64,000 bases of DNA, from the NCBI RefSeq assembly GCF_016424485.1, contig NZ_JAELUP010000007.1, positions 1 through 64,000 of the forward strand. Direction: 5' to 3'. This DNA comes from Paenibacillus roseus (GTDB lineage: Bacteria > Bacillota > Bacilli > Paenibacillales > Paenibacillaceae). The position numbers and the translations under genes are program-made. Below the pieces are notes generated by a model that made no database searches, had not been told where the DNA came from, and saw only the letters and a program-made list of their open reading frames with translations. Every line of letters begins with the position of its first letter. Positions within the stretch are counted from its first letter, which is position 1. Shown here piece by piece: positions 28,123 to 37,227 of the stretch.

Positions 28123-28950
28123 ATGTCTCAGTCTTTAAAAGACAGCACTGTACTAAGCAATGGCGTCAAAATGCCTTGGCTGGGTCTTGGCGTATGGCGC
28201 GTAAAAGAAGGTCAAGAGATAGAGGATTCGGTTAAGCATGCGATCTCTACCGGATACGTCAGCATTGATACGGCGGCCATTTATGGCAATGAGGAGGGCG
28301 TAGGCCGGGCCATTCACAATTCAGGCGCTGCAAGAGACAAGTTGTTCGTCACAACAAAGGTGTGGAACGCTGACCAGGGCTATGACACGACGCTAAAGGC
28401 TTTCGAAGAGAGTCGCCGCAAACTCGGACTTGACTATCTGGATCTGTACCTCATTCACTGGCCTGTAAAAGGCAAGTACAAGGACACCTGGCGCGCGCTC
28501 GAGAAGCTGTACAAGGACGGACTGGTGCGCTCGATCGGCGTGAGCAACTTCCATGTTCACCATCTGGAAGATCTTCTGGATGGCAGCGACGTAAAACCGA
28601 TGGTCAATCAGGTGGAATATCATCCGCTGCTGACTCAGAAGCCTCTTCTGGCGTTCTGCAAGGATCATAACATTCAACTGGAAGCCTGGAGTCCGCTGAT
28701 GCAGGGTAATCTTGATCTGCCGCTGCTTGCTGAGCTAAGCGAAAAGTACAAGAAGTCGCCTGCTCAAATTGTAATTCGCTGGGATATTCAGCATGGTGTT
28801 GTGACCATACCGAAATCGGTAACCGCTCATCGTATTGAAGAGAATGCGAATGTCTTTGACTTTATCCTGTCGCAGGAAGACATGGATCGTCTGGACGGGC
28901 TCAATCAGGATAAGCGTTTTGGTCCTGATCCAGACCATATTAATTTTTAA
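28123..28950 (+). CDS. Aldo/keto reductase
   Basis: 275 residues of the AKR5-like type: Asp/Tyr in DTAAIYGNEEGVG, catalytic Lys in VTTKVWN, His in LYLIHWP, and NADPH site IPKSVTAHRIEEN. Resembles the YvgN/YtbE reductases of Bacillus that act on glyoxal and other aldehydes. GGGAGGTG lies upstream of ATG. The exact substrate is not deducible. Confidence 0.95.
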   Translation: MSQSLKDSTVLSNGVKMPWLGLGVWRVKEGQEIEDSVKHAISTGYVSIDTAAIYGNEEGVGRAIHNSGAARDKLFVTTKVWNADQGYDTTLKAFEESRRKLGLDYLDLYLIHWPVKGKYKDTWRALEKLYKDGLVRSIGVSNFHVHHLEDLLDGSDVKPMVNQVEYHPLLTQKPLLAFCKDHNIQLEAWSPLMQGNLDLPLLAELSEKYKKSPAQIVIRWDIQHGVVTIPKSVTAHRIEENANVFDFILSQEDMDRLDGLNQDKRFGPDPDHINF

Positions 28951-29004
28951 GTCAAGCGTGCTTCAGTCGTATGAATTGGGAAAGTATTCGGATGGGGTGA
29001 GCGG

Positions 29005-29853
29005 ATGAAACGGAAGACAGCTATTGTAACTGGCGCCAGTGCAGGAATGGGCCTGGAGACCGCGATTGGACTTGCAAAGGAAGGCCTGCATGTTATTATG
29101 CTCTGCCGAAATGAAGCGCGTGGCCAACAGGCGCTGGAGAAAGTTCGTGCAGCCAGCGGTAGCGATGCGCTTGAGCTGGCGCTGTGTGATTTGGGCTCGC
29201 TGGCAAGCATACGCAGCTTTGCGGCTGAATTTGTGGCGCGCAATGAACCGCTCGATGTATTGGTGAATAATGCGGGTGTCGTCAGTATAAAGCGGGAGCT
29301 GACGTCCGACGGCTTCGAATCGATGATGGGTGTCAATCACCTGGGGCATTTCCTCCTGACTCTGCTTCTGCTTGAGCCGCTCAAGCGGGCAGAGCAAGGG
29401 AGGATTGTTGTCGTAGCATCGGGGGCTTATAAGATAGGACGCATTCATTTCCATGATCCGCATCTAAGCAAGGGCTTTAATGCTGCGAAAGGCTATCCCC
29501 AGTCCAAATTGGCGAATATTTTATTTACCCGGGCGCTTGCCAAACGACTGAAAGGCACTTCTGTCACGGTGAACAGTCTGCATCCGGGAGCCGTCTCGAC
29601 GAGTATCGGAGTCAGCCGCGATACTGGCTTCGGACAAAGTTTTCATAAGCTGTTGAAGCCGTTCTTTCTGACAGTGGAAGAAGGCTCACAGACAGCTATT
29701 TACTTGTCAGTAAGCCCCGAGGTGAAGGGGACGACCGGGGAATACTTCTATAAGAAACGCGTCCAGAAACTTAGCGCCAGGGCCGCCGACGATGAATCTG
29801 CGGAGCGGCTATGGACCTGGAGTCTGAAAGAGACGGAACTGGACGAGGACTGA
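29005..29853 (+). CDS. Short-chain dehydrogenase/reductase (retinol dehydrogenase-like)
   Basis: 282 residues with cofactor loop TGASAGMG at 10-17, NNAGV, Ser in VVASGAYK and the YPQSKLAN catalytic Tyr/Lys pair. The long C-terminal part and YPQSKLAN are typical of the RDH/WWOX-like SDR group. It lies 54 bp after the aldo/keto reductase in the same direction and ends at a strong terminator. The substrate is unknown. Confidence 0.94.
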   Translation: MKRKTAIVTGASAGMGLETAIGLAKEGLHVIMLCRNEARGQQALEKVRAASGSDALELALCDLGSLASIRSFAAEFVARNEPLDVLVNNAGVVSIKRELTSDGFESMMGVNHLGHFLLTLLLLEPLKRAEQGRIVVVASGAYKIGRIHFHDPHLSKGFNAAKGYPQSKLANILFTRALAKRLKGTSVTVNSLHPGAVSTSIGVSRDTGFGQSFHKLLKPFFLTVEEGSQTAIYLSVSPEVKGTTGEYFYKKRVQKLSARAADDESAERLWTWSLKETELDED

Positions 29854-29881
29854 TACCGTTATACGGAAGCAACTATAAATG

Positions 29882-29928
29882 AAAAAGGAGCCTGCATCTT
29901 GCCTTGCGCTGAATGCAGGCTCCTTTTT
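29882..29928. terminator. Bidirectional rho-independent terminator
   Basis: 16-bp perfect stem (29882-29897 with 29913-29928) flanked by A5 and T5. It serves the SDR gene on the plus strand and the converging ABM gene on the minus strand. Confidence 0.93.
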
Positions 29929-29952
29929 CACACTTTCGCTAGCAGCATTAGC

Positions 29953-30270
29953 TCATGGCAGGGGAGAGGTGTCGTTTACTGGGCGGATGCGAATGTAATG
30001 CTCTTCCAGCGGCGGCTCCTCAAAGTAAGGCTCCAGCATCGCCTTCCATTCCTCATAGAGGGGGGATGTCTTGAAGCCGACCGAATGGGCCTTGATCGAT
30101 TCCCATTGCACGATCAGAAGATACTTGTCCCGCACTTCCACACATTTTTGCAGATCATGGCTGATATAGCCTCTGGTGCTTGCTATGAGCCGGGCGGCTT
30201 TGCGAAACTGGCTTTCAAAATCACTGCTCTTGCCGGGCTGAACAATCAATATGGCGACTTCAAGAATCAC
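29953..30270 (-). CDS. Antibiotic biosynthesis monooxygenase (ABM) domain protein
   Basis: 105 residues, GTG start behind AAAGGGGG on the minus strand. Opens ILEVAILIVQPGKSSDFES and has KYLLIVQWES and SVGFKTSPLYEEW, matching the dimeric ferredoxin-like ABM fold. Members are small quinol monooxygenases, haem-degrading enzymes or uncharacterised. It stands alone, 117 bp from the end of an AraC gene on the same strand; no pathway link to the NRPS cluster is evident. Confidence 0.88.
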   Translation of the reverse strand: MILEVAILIVQPGKSSDFESQFRKAARLIASTRGYISHDLQKCVEVRDKYLLIVQWESIKAHSVGFKTSPLYEEWKAMLEPYFEEPPLEEHYIRIRPVNDTSPLP

Positions 30271-30387
30271 GGGCTCATCCCCCTTTAGCGTGAAATTAAA
30301 ATGGGCGGCATGGCATCTTGTCTATGTTTATGATCAGAGCACGGCGGATATCCATCATCCAGGCATATCGGACGAAGAGACAGTCAG

Positions 30388-31278
30388 CTATCCTTTTTGG
30401 ATGCTGCGGTAGCGGGTAGGAGAGCAGCCTGTCATTTTCTTGAACAGCCGTGAGAAGTAATACGGATCGAAGAGGCCGACAGCGGCGGCAATCTCTTTGA
30501 CGCTTAGGTTGGTTGTGTCCAGAAGTTGTGAGGCGCGCTGCATTTTCATACGCAAAAAATAGTCAATCGGCGGGAAGCCGGCCTCTTTGTTGAATAGATA
30601 AGTCAGATAGGGCTTGGACAACCCGAGATGGCTGGCCAAATCCGCAAGTGTGATGGTCTCTGCCAGACGCTCTGTCATATACCGGACGGCCTCGGCAAAA
30701 TAGCTCTCCCGCTTCTGATCACTCTGTGAATGGGAGGACTCAAGGCCTGCACAGCTGATGAGCGCGCGCATCAGCTGTGACACATGAATATGCATAAGCC
30801 GGGAGTATGTTTTGCCTGCCAGCAGCCCATAGCATTGATCGAACAGTTCAATAACCCGGGTGTAGGTACTGATTGGGAGTTGAAGCGCTCCGTCGTCAAG
30901 GTTATAAGCGCCTATCAGCTCTCGTGCATCGCTGCCCTGGAGATGGAACCAGTAGATGCTCCAGGGCTTACGCTCCGAAGCTCCGTAGCGGTGGGATTTC
31001 CCGGCGGGAATAACATAAAGCTGCCGCGCCATAAGTTGTATAGGCCTGCCGCCTTCAATCTCGATCCAACCCTCGCCGTCCGCACAAAGAATGAAGATAT
31101 GCGCCTCACATCCCTCCTTGCGTTCCCTGTGATGATACTTTGCCTGTGAAAAATAACCGATGTCCTGCACATAAAGGGTCCGGGTCAATGCGTGATCCTC
31201 CAATTCTTTGGCCATATAATCAGGCAGCACAAACAACCTGTCCTTCTTGAACTGTTCCTGTTTTTGAATGGATTCCAT
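30388..31278 (-). CDS. AraC-family transcriptional regulator
   Basis: 296 residues. N-terminal cupin-like ligand domain (about 30-140; YVIPAGKSHRYG and SIYWFHLQG) and a C-terminal pair of helix-turn-helix motifs (ITLADLASHLGLSKPYLTYLFNKEAG, then VKEIAAAVGLFDPYYFSRLFKKMTG). This layout is typical of sugar-responsive AraC activators. It is divergent from the SDR gene at 31494, with 215 bp between, so it may control that gene (inference). Confidence 0.95.
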   Translation of the reverse strand: MESIQKQEQFKKDRLFVLPDYMAKELEDHALTRTLYVQDIGYFSQAKYHHRERKEGCEAHIFILCADGEGWIEIEGGRPIQLMARQLYVIPAGKSHRYGASERKPWSIYWFHLQGSDARELIGAYNLDDGALQLPISTYTRVIELFDQCYGLLAGKTYSRLMHIHVSQLMRALISCAGLESSHSQSDQKRESYFAEAVRYMTERLAETITLADLASHLGLSKPYLTYLFNKEAGFPPIDYFLRMKMQRASQLLDTTNLSVKEIAAAVGLFDPYYFSRLFKKMTGCSPTRYRSIQKG

Positions 31279-31493
31279 TAGCTTGCTCCTCTCTCAAGAT
31301 AGGAAAGACAGGAATATAATCCATCATCAGGTATGTTTCGTCAATTGGCAGTCCAGGCTTGCGCCGGCAAAGCAGAACTGCTTGCATCTGGCGGTTTATT
31401 TGAAAGCAGCGTCTCCGATCATTTACAATAAAAGAACGGCTATAGATAGACAGGCACAATGCCAAAAACATACATTACGAGGAGTGAGAGGAC

Positions 31494-32213
31494 ATGGAAT
31501 TAAAGAACAAAACCGCGATTATTACCGGAGCAGGCAAAGGTATCGGCAAGGCGGCGGCTGAGGCGCTGGCAAGGGAGGGCGTTGACCTCGGTCTGGTCTC
31601 CAGAAGCAGTGCCGATCTGGAGGCGCTCCAGTACAATCTGTCCCGAGACTGGGGCGTAAAGGTGCATATCGTCTCTGCCGATATCTCAAGCAAGGAGGAA
31701 GTGGACAAGGCTGTTGCCATACTGGCAGGAGAGCTTGGTTCCATCGATATTCTGATCAATAATGCAGGGATTGGCCAATTCGGCACACTGTTGGAGATGG
31801 ATTCGCTTGAGTGGGAGCGCATTATTCAGACGAATCTGATGGGAACCTACTATGTGACGCGCGCAGCGCTCCCGATTATGATTGAGCAGAACAGCGGCAG
31901 CATTATTAATATTGCCTCCACAGCAGGGGAGCGCGGCTTCGCGACCGGATCGGCCTATTGTGCGTCCAAGTTCGCCGTGATCGGGCTGACAGAATCGCTG
32001 ATGCAGGAAGTGCGCAAGTTCAATATACGTGTAACGGCGCTGACGCCAAGCACAGTAAACACGCCGCTCGCAGTGGGCGCAGGATTGAAAATCGGAGATG
32101 AGGACCGGATGATGCAGCCAGAGGATGTAGCCGATCTGATACTGGCCGCGCTCAAGCTGCCGCAGCGGGTCTTCATCAAGACAGCCGGTATCTGGACAAC
32201 CAATCCGCAATAA
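31494..32213 (+). CDS. Short-chain dehydrogenase, 3-ketoacyl-ACP reductase-like
   Basis: 239 residues with TGAGKGIG at 11-18, NNAGIGQFG near 90, catalytic Ser in NIASTAG and YCASKF Tyr/Lys pair near 151-155. Close to the FabG/YqjQ-like group of NAD(P)-dependent oxidoreductases. A ribosome binding site GAGTGAGAGG precedes ATG. It is not next to fatty-acid genes, so a true FabG role is doubtful; the substrate is unknown. Confidence 0.93.
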   Translation: MELKNKTAIITGAGKGIGKAAAEALAREGVDLGLVSRSSADLEALQYNLSRDWGVKVHIVSADISSKEEVDKAVAILAGELGSIDILINNAGIGQFGTLLEMDSLEWERIIQTNLMGTYYVTRAALPIMIEQNSGSIINIASTAGERGFATGSAYCASKFAVIGLTESLMQEVRKFNIRVTALTPSTVNTPLAVGAGLKIGDEDRMMQPEDVADLILAALKLPQRVFIKTAGIWTTNPQ

Positions 32214-32324
32214 GGCGATACCTGTTCTACCAGGTCTTACAGCAGAACAACGAGCATGGTCAGGTGCGATTTGCCGAACTTTTTTACAACATAAAAAATC
32301 AACAAATCATGCTATAAATAGCAT

Positions 32325-32353
32325 TTGATTAATTTTCAGAAAATTCTTATAAT
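32325..32353 (+). promoter_or_regulatory. Strong SigA-type promoter of the 47-residue membrane protein gene
   Basis: TTGATT (32325-32330), 17-base spacer, TATAAT (32348-32353). The predicted start is near 32360, 58 bases before the ATG at 32418. Confidence 0.65.
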
Positions 32354-32417
32354 ATTCTCATTAACCCGTCTTCAATGCCTTGACATTCCGGTATCCTAAT
32401 GAAAGGAGGGGAGAACG

Positions 32418-32561
32418 ATGACCAAGCAAATCAGTGAAACCTGGAATAATTGGAAAGCCTTTTTGACTGGAATAGGATTTGGCGTTTTCGGAATTGTGGT
32501 GCTCCCATATTTGATTTACAAAGCAGTGAAAGATTTTACCGATACCGGCTTCTTCCTGTAG
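32418..32561 (+). CDS. 47-residue single-span membrane microprotein
   Basis: ATG follows an excellent ribosome binding site (AAAGGAGGGGAG, 32402-32413). The product begins MTKQISETWNNWKAF, then one hydrophobic span of about 20 residues (LTGIGFGVFGIVVLPYLIY) and a short charged tail. The promoter and Shine-Dalgarno sequence strongly favour a real gene. No family is recognised. It is followed by a long hairpin (32621-32688). Confidence 0.72.
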   Translation: MTKQISETWNNWKAFLTGIGFGVFGIVVLPYLIYKAVKDFTDTGFFL

Positions 32562-32970
32562 CCCGATTGCAATTGCCATAATTGTTCAACTTGTATGCCA
32601 TTCACGATATACGCAAGATGAAAATGCAGCTATTCTCTTCCAAGCCTGTTTGACAAACAAACGCCAGGGAGGAGAATAGTTGCATTTTAGTTGTACCAAG
32701 TTTTTGCGCGCCTCTCATCGAAAACAACCAAAAGTTGTGTAAAATGGTGTCGAACGGTTGATTTATAAGAAATAGAGAGTTACAATTCTGATTGAAAATA
32801 GAGATTGTATGGATAGCTTTTGGCAGCAAAGCTGTCCATTTTTACGATAATGATGTGCAGGCTTACGCAAAAGCATAAGAATACGCCTGGTGAACGTAGA
32901 AGTAACTATCTTGAATGCCATTTAATGATAGTATAGTTATAGTTACTAAAGTTGGGGGGACGATGGGCCT
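32562..32970 (+). other. Intergenic region between the microprotein and the YesM-type kinase
   Basis: Contains the 17-bp hairpin (listed separately) and an inverted repeat AGTAACTAT (32901-32909) / ATAGTTACT (32939-32947). This repeat brackets a weak promoter-like pair TTGAAT (32911) / TATAGT (32932) just upstream of the kinase gene. No further gene is supported. Confidence 0.5.
32621..32688. terminator. Large inverted repeat, probable terminator
   Basis: 17-bp stem (32621-32637 with 32672-32688) with one G-T pair and a 34-base loop. It ends in TTTT on the plus strand and, read backwards, on the minus strand too. It fits transcription termination after the microprotein gene, though the loop is unusually long. 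Confidence 0.6.
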
Positions 32971-34770
32971 ATGCGTGGAAGGATGAGGAATCCGTTGACC
33001 AAGCTTAACATCAAGCAGCAGCTCATTCTGATCTTTCTAGCGATGGCGTTCCCGGTATTTCTACTGCATTGGTACAGCAACGGGAAAGCAGAGCAAATTA
33101 TGAAACGAAATGTAACCAATGTTTATGTCGAGCTGAATAAACAAAATCAAACGTTGATCGGACGCGATATTGATACCGTGCATCGAATCATGACTACCAT
33201 TATTCAAAATCCGGTTACGCAGCAGATGAAATACCAGGAAAACTCTGTTTACAAGCGAGTGCGCAAATATACGGCCCTCGATGCGATGCTGTCTGCCTAT
33301 TCAACAGGGGAATCAGATGGTCAGGCCATCAACTATTCCTTGTATGTCTATGATCCGGACCGTGCCTATTTTTTTGCGCCCCAAATACCATTTAATCAGT
33401 CCGGGGTTTATTTTTTTTCCGACAATACGAGGCCGGAGTGGTTTGATGAAGCGCTGAAAATAAAGGGCCGGGGCTATCTGAAGGTTATCGACCAGCAGAC
33501 GCTGATAGGTCCCCAAAAGACGCTTGCCTACATAAGAGCTGTTAATACGATTGCGGATGGAAAGGACGTTATCGGAGTTTTGGTCGCCACCAATATGAAT
33601 GAGAAGATAGCTTCCACATTCGAAAGCGTCTCGCTCCCGGACGGAGAGATTTATTATACGGATGCCGAACATACCGTACTTACCTCCAACACGATGAAAA
33701 TCGGCTCCAAGCTGGAACTGCCTGATTTCAAATGGGAGGAAGGCTCTGGCGTGGATACGATAGGCTATGTAGCTGCAGACTTTATTTATGTGATGAATTA
33801 CAGCCGACCCCAGCAACAGTTGATTTATAAAATCCCGGTAAAAGCGCTGCTGCAGCAGCAAAATGAGCTCAAGCGCATTATTCAGCTGATCACTGTCATG
33901 TATGCCGTTTCTGCTTTTGTGCTGCTAATGTACTTCTGGCGGTCGCTGCTTACGCCGTTGCAAAAGCTGGCGATGTTTGTCCGCTCCTATGTGCCCGGCA
34001 AGATTGTGCCGCAGACCCCGGGCAAGGGAAGGAGCGACGAGGTCGGTGTTTTGATCGCATCCGTATACGATATGGCCGGTCGCTTGAACAGTCTGATCCG
34101 CGACCAGTATCAGCAGGAGATCAAGCAGAAGGAAGCGCAGCTGCAAATCCTGTATGCCCAGATTAATCCGCATCTGCTGTACAATACGTTGGAGAGCATT
34201 TACTGGAAGAGCGCGCTGGAGGGTAAAACGGAGTCAGCCGAGATGATCAAGGAGCTGTCGAAGCTCATGCGGATCAGCTTAAGCAAAGGCCGTGAGCTGA
34301 TTACGTTTGGCGAGGAACTGGAACATGCGGGCGCTTATGTCCGGCTGCAGCAGAAGCGCTATGAATACAGTTTTCAGTTGGAATGGAAGGTTGATGAAGC
34401 TGTCAAGCAGTGCCTGATTCCGAAAATTACGCTGCAGCCGCTTATTGAGAACGCAATTATTCATGGTGTGCGCCATATGGATGAAGATGGGAAAATTATT
34501 GTATCAGCTTCCATCATCGATCAGCGCTTTTGTGTAACCGTAGAGGATAACGGCTACAAAGAAGTCGATTATGAAAGGATCAGGCGGACGCTGGAGCAAG
34601 AGGGCCCTACAAAGTCCGGTTATGGCATTCGCAATATTCATCAGCGGCTGCGGCTGCATTTTGGCCGGCAGTACGGGCTGGGCTACAGGGAGGGCGAGCA
34701 TGGAGGAACGGTCGTTACCGTCATGATGCCGGTTGTGCGGCCAGAGGAACCGGAACTGATCCGGGAATAA
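32971..34770 (+). CDS. YesM-type sensor histidine kinase
   Basis: 599 residues. TM1 about 16-36, a large extracellular sensor of about 260 residues, TM2 about 301-322, HAMP about 325-377, then the His_kinase domain with phospho-His in INPHLLYNTLESIYW near 397 and HATPase motifs LQPLIENAIIHG and GYGIRNIHQRL. Such kinases pair with AraC-type response regulators and sense extracellular carbohydrates in Bacillota. It is 16 bp upstream of its partner and starts the sugar-utilisation locus. Confidence 0.96.
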   Translation: MRGRMRNPLTKLNIKQQLILIFLAMAFPVFLLHWYSNGKAEQIMKRNVTNVYVELNKQNQTLIGRDIDTVHRIMTTIIQNPVTQQMKYQENSVYKRVRKYTALDAMLSAYSTGESDGQAINYSLYVYDPDRAYFFAPQIPFNQSGVYFFSDNTRPEWFDEALKIKGRGYLKVIDQQTLIGPQKTLAYIRAVNTIADGKDVIGVLVATNMNEKIASTFESVSLPDGEIYYTDAEHTVLTSNTMKIGSKLELPDFKWEEGSGVDTIGYVAADFIYVMNYSRPQQQLIYKIPVKALLQQQNELKRIIQLITVMYAVSAFVLLMYFWRSLLTPLQKLAMFVRSYVPGKIVPQTPGKGRSDEVGVLIASVYDMAGRLNSLIRDQYQQEIKQKEAQLQILYAQINPHLLYNTLESIYWKSALEGKTESAEMIKELSKLMRISLSKGRELITFGEELEHAGAYVRLQQKRYEYSFQLEWKVDEAVKQCLIPKITLQPLIENAIIHGVRHMDEDGKIIVSASIIDQRFCVTVEDNGYKEVDYERIRRTLEQEGPTKSGYGIRNIHQRLRLHFGRQYGLGYREGEHGGTVVTVMMPVVRPEEPELIRE

Positions 34771-34786
34771 CAAGGGGGAAAATAAG

Positions 34787-36121
34787 GTGTACAGCATATT
34801 GGTAGTAGATGACGAACCGTTGATCGTCAAAGGGCTTACCTCGCTGCTGCAAACTTCGGGGCTCGCAATCGAGCATATTTACAATGCGCATAGCGGCTAT
34901 GAGGCGCTGGATTATTTGCGGATGGAGGAAATCGACCTGCTCATCACGGATATCCAGATGGATGCCATGACGGGCATTGAACTGATGCATCAGGCCCGTC
35001 TTATTAAGCCGTGGGTGCAGACCATTGTAATTTCCGCTCATGAGACGTTCCAGTATGCCCAGATGGCGATGCGCCTTGGGGCCAAGGATTATTTGATTAA
35101 ACCGCTCAACAGCGAGCAATTCCTGGATTCGGTGCGAAATGTGCTGCTTAAGCTGGAGCGCAAGGATGAGGGGGTGCTGCAGCCGGGTGAGGCGGAGCTT
35201 CGGGAGAGCTTTAGAATGGAGCAGCCGGTGGCGGATAAAACCTCCTTGCTTAATAAATTGTTCGGTCCGGCCGGGGAAGCGGCAGATGCGATAAGGCAGC
35301 TCCGGGAACGATATGGGGTTCAGCTTGAAGGGTCGTATTTTTCTGTGCTGCGTCTGCAGCTTGGCAAGCGCAAGGCGTCAGGATTAATGCCTTTGACGTC
35401 CAAGGACGAGGAACTGCTGCAGTATGCAGCGCTTAACATTGTGAAGGAGTTGGTCGGCCAGGAGTGGAGCCATATTGCCTTCTACTCTCCGAATCAGGAG
35501 CTAAGCATTTTGCTTCAATGGAATGAAGTGGCTTATGCGGATATGAACGTGAACAAGATTAATCTGCTTGATATGATCGGCCGCGGGCTTCATTTCAATA
35601 TTTATAAATTTCTCGGCATTGCCTGCGTGGTCGGGATCAGCCAGATTTTGCGTGGTACTGAATTTCTGGGCGAGCTATACAATCAGGCCGCCCAAGCGGC
35701 CAAGTGGCATCAGGAGCATCAGGATCACTATGTGTTTTATTACGGAGATTTCAACTGGAGCGCCTATACGCATCAGGAGCCGACACGGGAGGAACTTCAT
35801 GATCAGACGAATTTGATCGTCGAGCGGGCCAAGGCGTATATTGATGAGAATTTTACCCAGAAGGGTCTGACCCTTCATGAAGTAGCGCAAAAAAATCACG
35901 TAAGTCCCAATTATCTCAGCTACCTGTTCAAAAAAATAACCGGCTTCAACCTGTGGGAGTATGTCATCAAGCTTAGAATGGAGCTCAGCAAGTCCCTGAT
36001 TACAGGCACGGATTTGCGCCGATATGAAATTGCCGAGCGGGTTGGCTATGAATCACCGGAACATTTTAGTAAAATTTTCAAAAAATTCTATGGAATTAGC
36101 CCGAGTGAAATGAAGAAGTAA
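34787..36121 (+). CDS. YesN-type response regulator with AraC DNA-binding domain
   Basis: 444 residues from GTG 34787 behind AAGGGGGAAAA. Receiver domain 1-125 (DDEP, phospho-Asp in LLITDIQMDAM near 56, Lys in LIKPLN). A middle region of about 200 residues is not assigned, and a C-terminal AraC pair of helix-turn-helix motifs (about 345-444) contains LTLHEVAQKNHVSPNYLSYLFKK and ERVGYESPEHFSKIFKKFYG. Probable activator of the transporter and GH31 promoters downstream, which share direct repeats of the type AraC proteins bind (inference). Confidence 0.96.
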   Translation: MYSILVVDDEPLIVKGLTSLLQTSGLAIEHIYNAHSGYEALDYLRMEEIDLLITDIQMDAMTGIELMHQARLIKPWVQTIVISAHETFQYAQMAMRLGAKDYLIKPLNSEQFLDSVRNVLLKLERKDEGVLQPGEAELRESFRMEQPVADKTSLLNKLFGPAGEAADAIRQLRERYGVQLEGSYFSVLRLQLGKRKASGLMPLTSKDEELLQYAALNIVKELVGQEWSHIAFYSPNQELSILLQWNEVAYADMNVNKINLLDMIGRGLHFNIYKFLGIACVVGISQILRGTEFLGELYNQAAQAAKWHQEHQDHYVFYYGDFNWSAYTHQEPTREELHDQTNLIVERAKAYIDENFTQKGLTLHEVAQKNHVSPNYLSYLFKKITGFNLWEYVIKLRMELSKSLITGTDLRRYEIAERVGYESPEHFSKIFKKFYGISPSEMKK

Positions 36122-36124
36122 GAA

Positions 36125-36180
36125 TACGTATCATCTCCATAGATTTGCACATTATCAAATTCCTCATCCCTTTCTACAAT
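36125..36180 (+). promoter_or_regulatory. Promoter with AraC-type direct repeat, upstream of the permease operon
   Basis: Half-sites TACGTATCATC (36125-36135) and TGCACATTATC (36146-36156) are 21 bp apart, and a -10 box TACAAT sits at 36175-36180. The distances from half-site starts to the -10 box are 50 and 29 bp, the same as at the two other promoters of this locus. Confidence 0.6.
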
Positions 36181-36301
36181 AAAGATGGACTCCAAAACAG
36201 GCATATCCGTCTCTGATTGCAGAATTTAGCTTAAAGGACAGACGTTTCTTTGCCGGAGTACAGACGATCTTGTATTAACGAAAAGGAATGAGGGAAGAGG
36301 C

Positions 36302-37225
36302 ATGCAGAACTCCACGTTGCAAGTGCAACCGCCAAGTGAGGTGAAGAAAAGCGATTCCGGCTTGACCCGGTGGCTCCGAAAATATTTTTGGGGAATCGCG
36401 TTTCTTTTGCCCGCCGCGGTTATTTTTATTCTCTTTTTATGGATGCCGATTATAAAGGGGTTTTTCTACAGCTTTTACCAAGTGGATTTCGTTAAAGGCA
36501 ATACCTATGTAGGACTCGATAATTACAAGGCGGCGCTTGAGGACCCGGTATTGTTAAAAGCGATCGGGAACACACTTTATTATGTATTCCTGGGCTTGCT
36601 GATTGGTTTTGTCGTTCCGATATTTTTTGCAATTATGATCTCAGAGCTGAGGAAGTTTCAGGGCTTTGTCCGCGTCAGCGCGTATTTGCCTAATGTCATT
36701 CCACTTGTCGTCCTGTACAGCGTGTGGAGATGGTTCTATGATTCAGTCGGACCGATTAACGGAACGCTTACCCAGGTAGGAGCTGAGAAAGTTAATTTTC
36801 TCACCGATCCGTCGTGGTCGATGATTTCCCTTGTACTCATGGAGACATGGCAGCAGTTCGGTGCAGCGATGCTGATTTATCTGGCCGCCGTACTCAGTAT
36901 CCCGCGCGACTGGTACGAAGCGTCCGAAATTGACGGGGCAGGGGTGTGGCAGCGAATTTGGCATATTACGCTCCCTTCGATCCGCAATCTCATTGTTCTT
37001 ATGTTTATTCTGCAGTTGATTGCTGCTTCGCAGGGCTTCCAGTCACAGCTTGCTGTATTGGACGGCGGGCCTAATAACGCGACGATGACTTATGCGCTGC
37101 TCATCGTAAAATATGCCACGACCAGGCTTAATCTAGGAGTTGCGACAGCCCTGGGCGTGATGATGTTCCTTGTGCTGGGTCTGCTATCGCTCGTACAGTA
37201 CAGGCTGAACAAGGAGGTCAATTAG
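36302..37225 (+). CDS. Carbohydrate ABC transporter permease (MalF-like)
   Basis: 307 residues with six predicted membrane spans and the cytoplasmic EAA loop (EASEIDGAGVWQRIWHITLPSI near 205-226), which docks the ATPase. Resembles the LplB/MsmF group. It is followed 2 bp later by the second permease gene. No ATP-binding subunit is encoded locally; this is common for such Bacillota systems, which share an MsmX-type ATPase. Confidence 0.95.
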   Translation: MQNSTLQVQPPSEVKKSDSGLTRWLRKYFWGIAFLLPAAVIFILFLWMPIIKGFFYSFYQVDFVKGNTYVGLDNYKAALEDPVLLKAIGNTLYYVFLGLLIGFVVPIFFAIMISELRKFQGFVRVSAYLPNVIPLVVLYSVWRWFYDSVGPINGTLTQVGAEKVNFLTDPSWSMISLVLMETWQQFGAAMLIYLAAVLSIPRDWYEASEIDGAGVWQRIWHITLPSIRNLIVLMFILQLIAASQGFQSQLAVLDGGPNNATMTYALLIVKYATTRLNLGVATALGVMMFLVLGLLSLVQYRLNKEVN

Positions 37226-37227
37226 AC

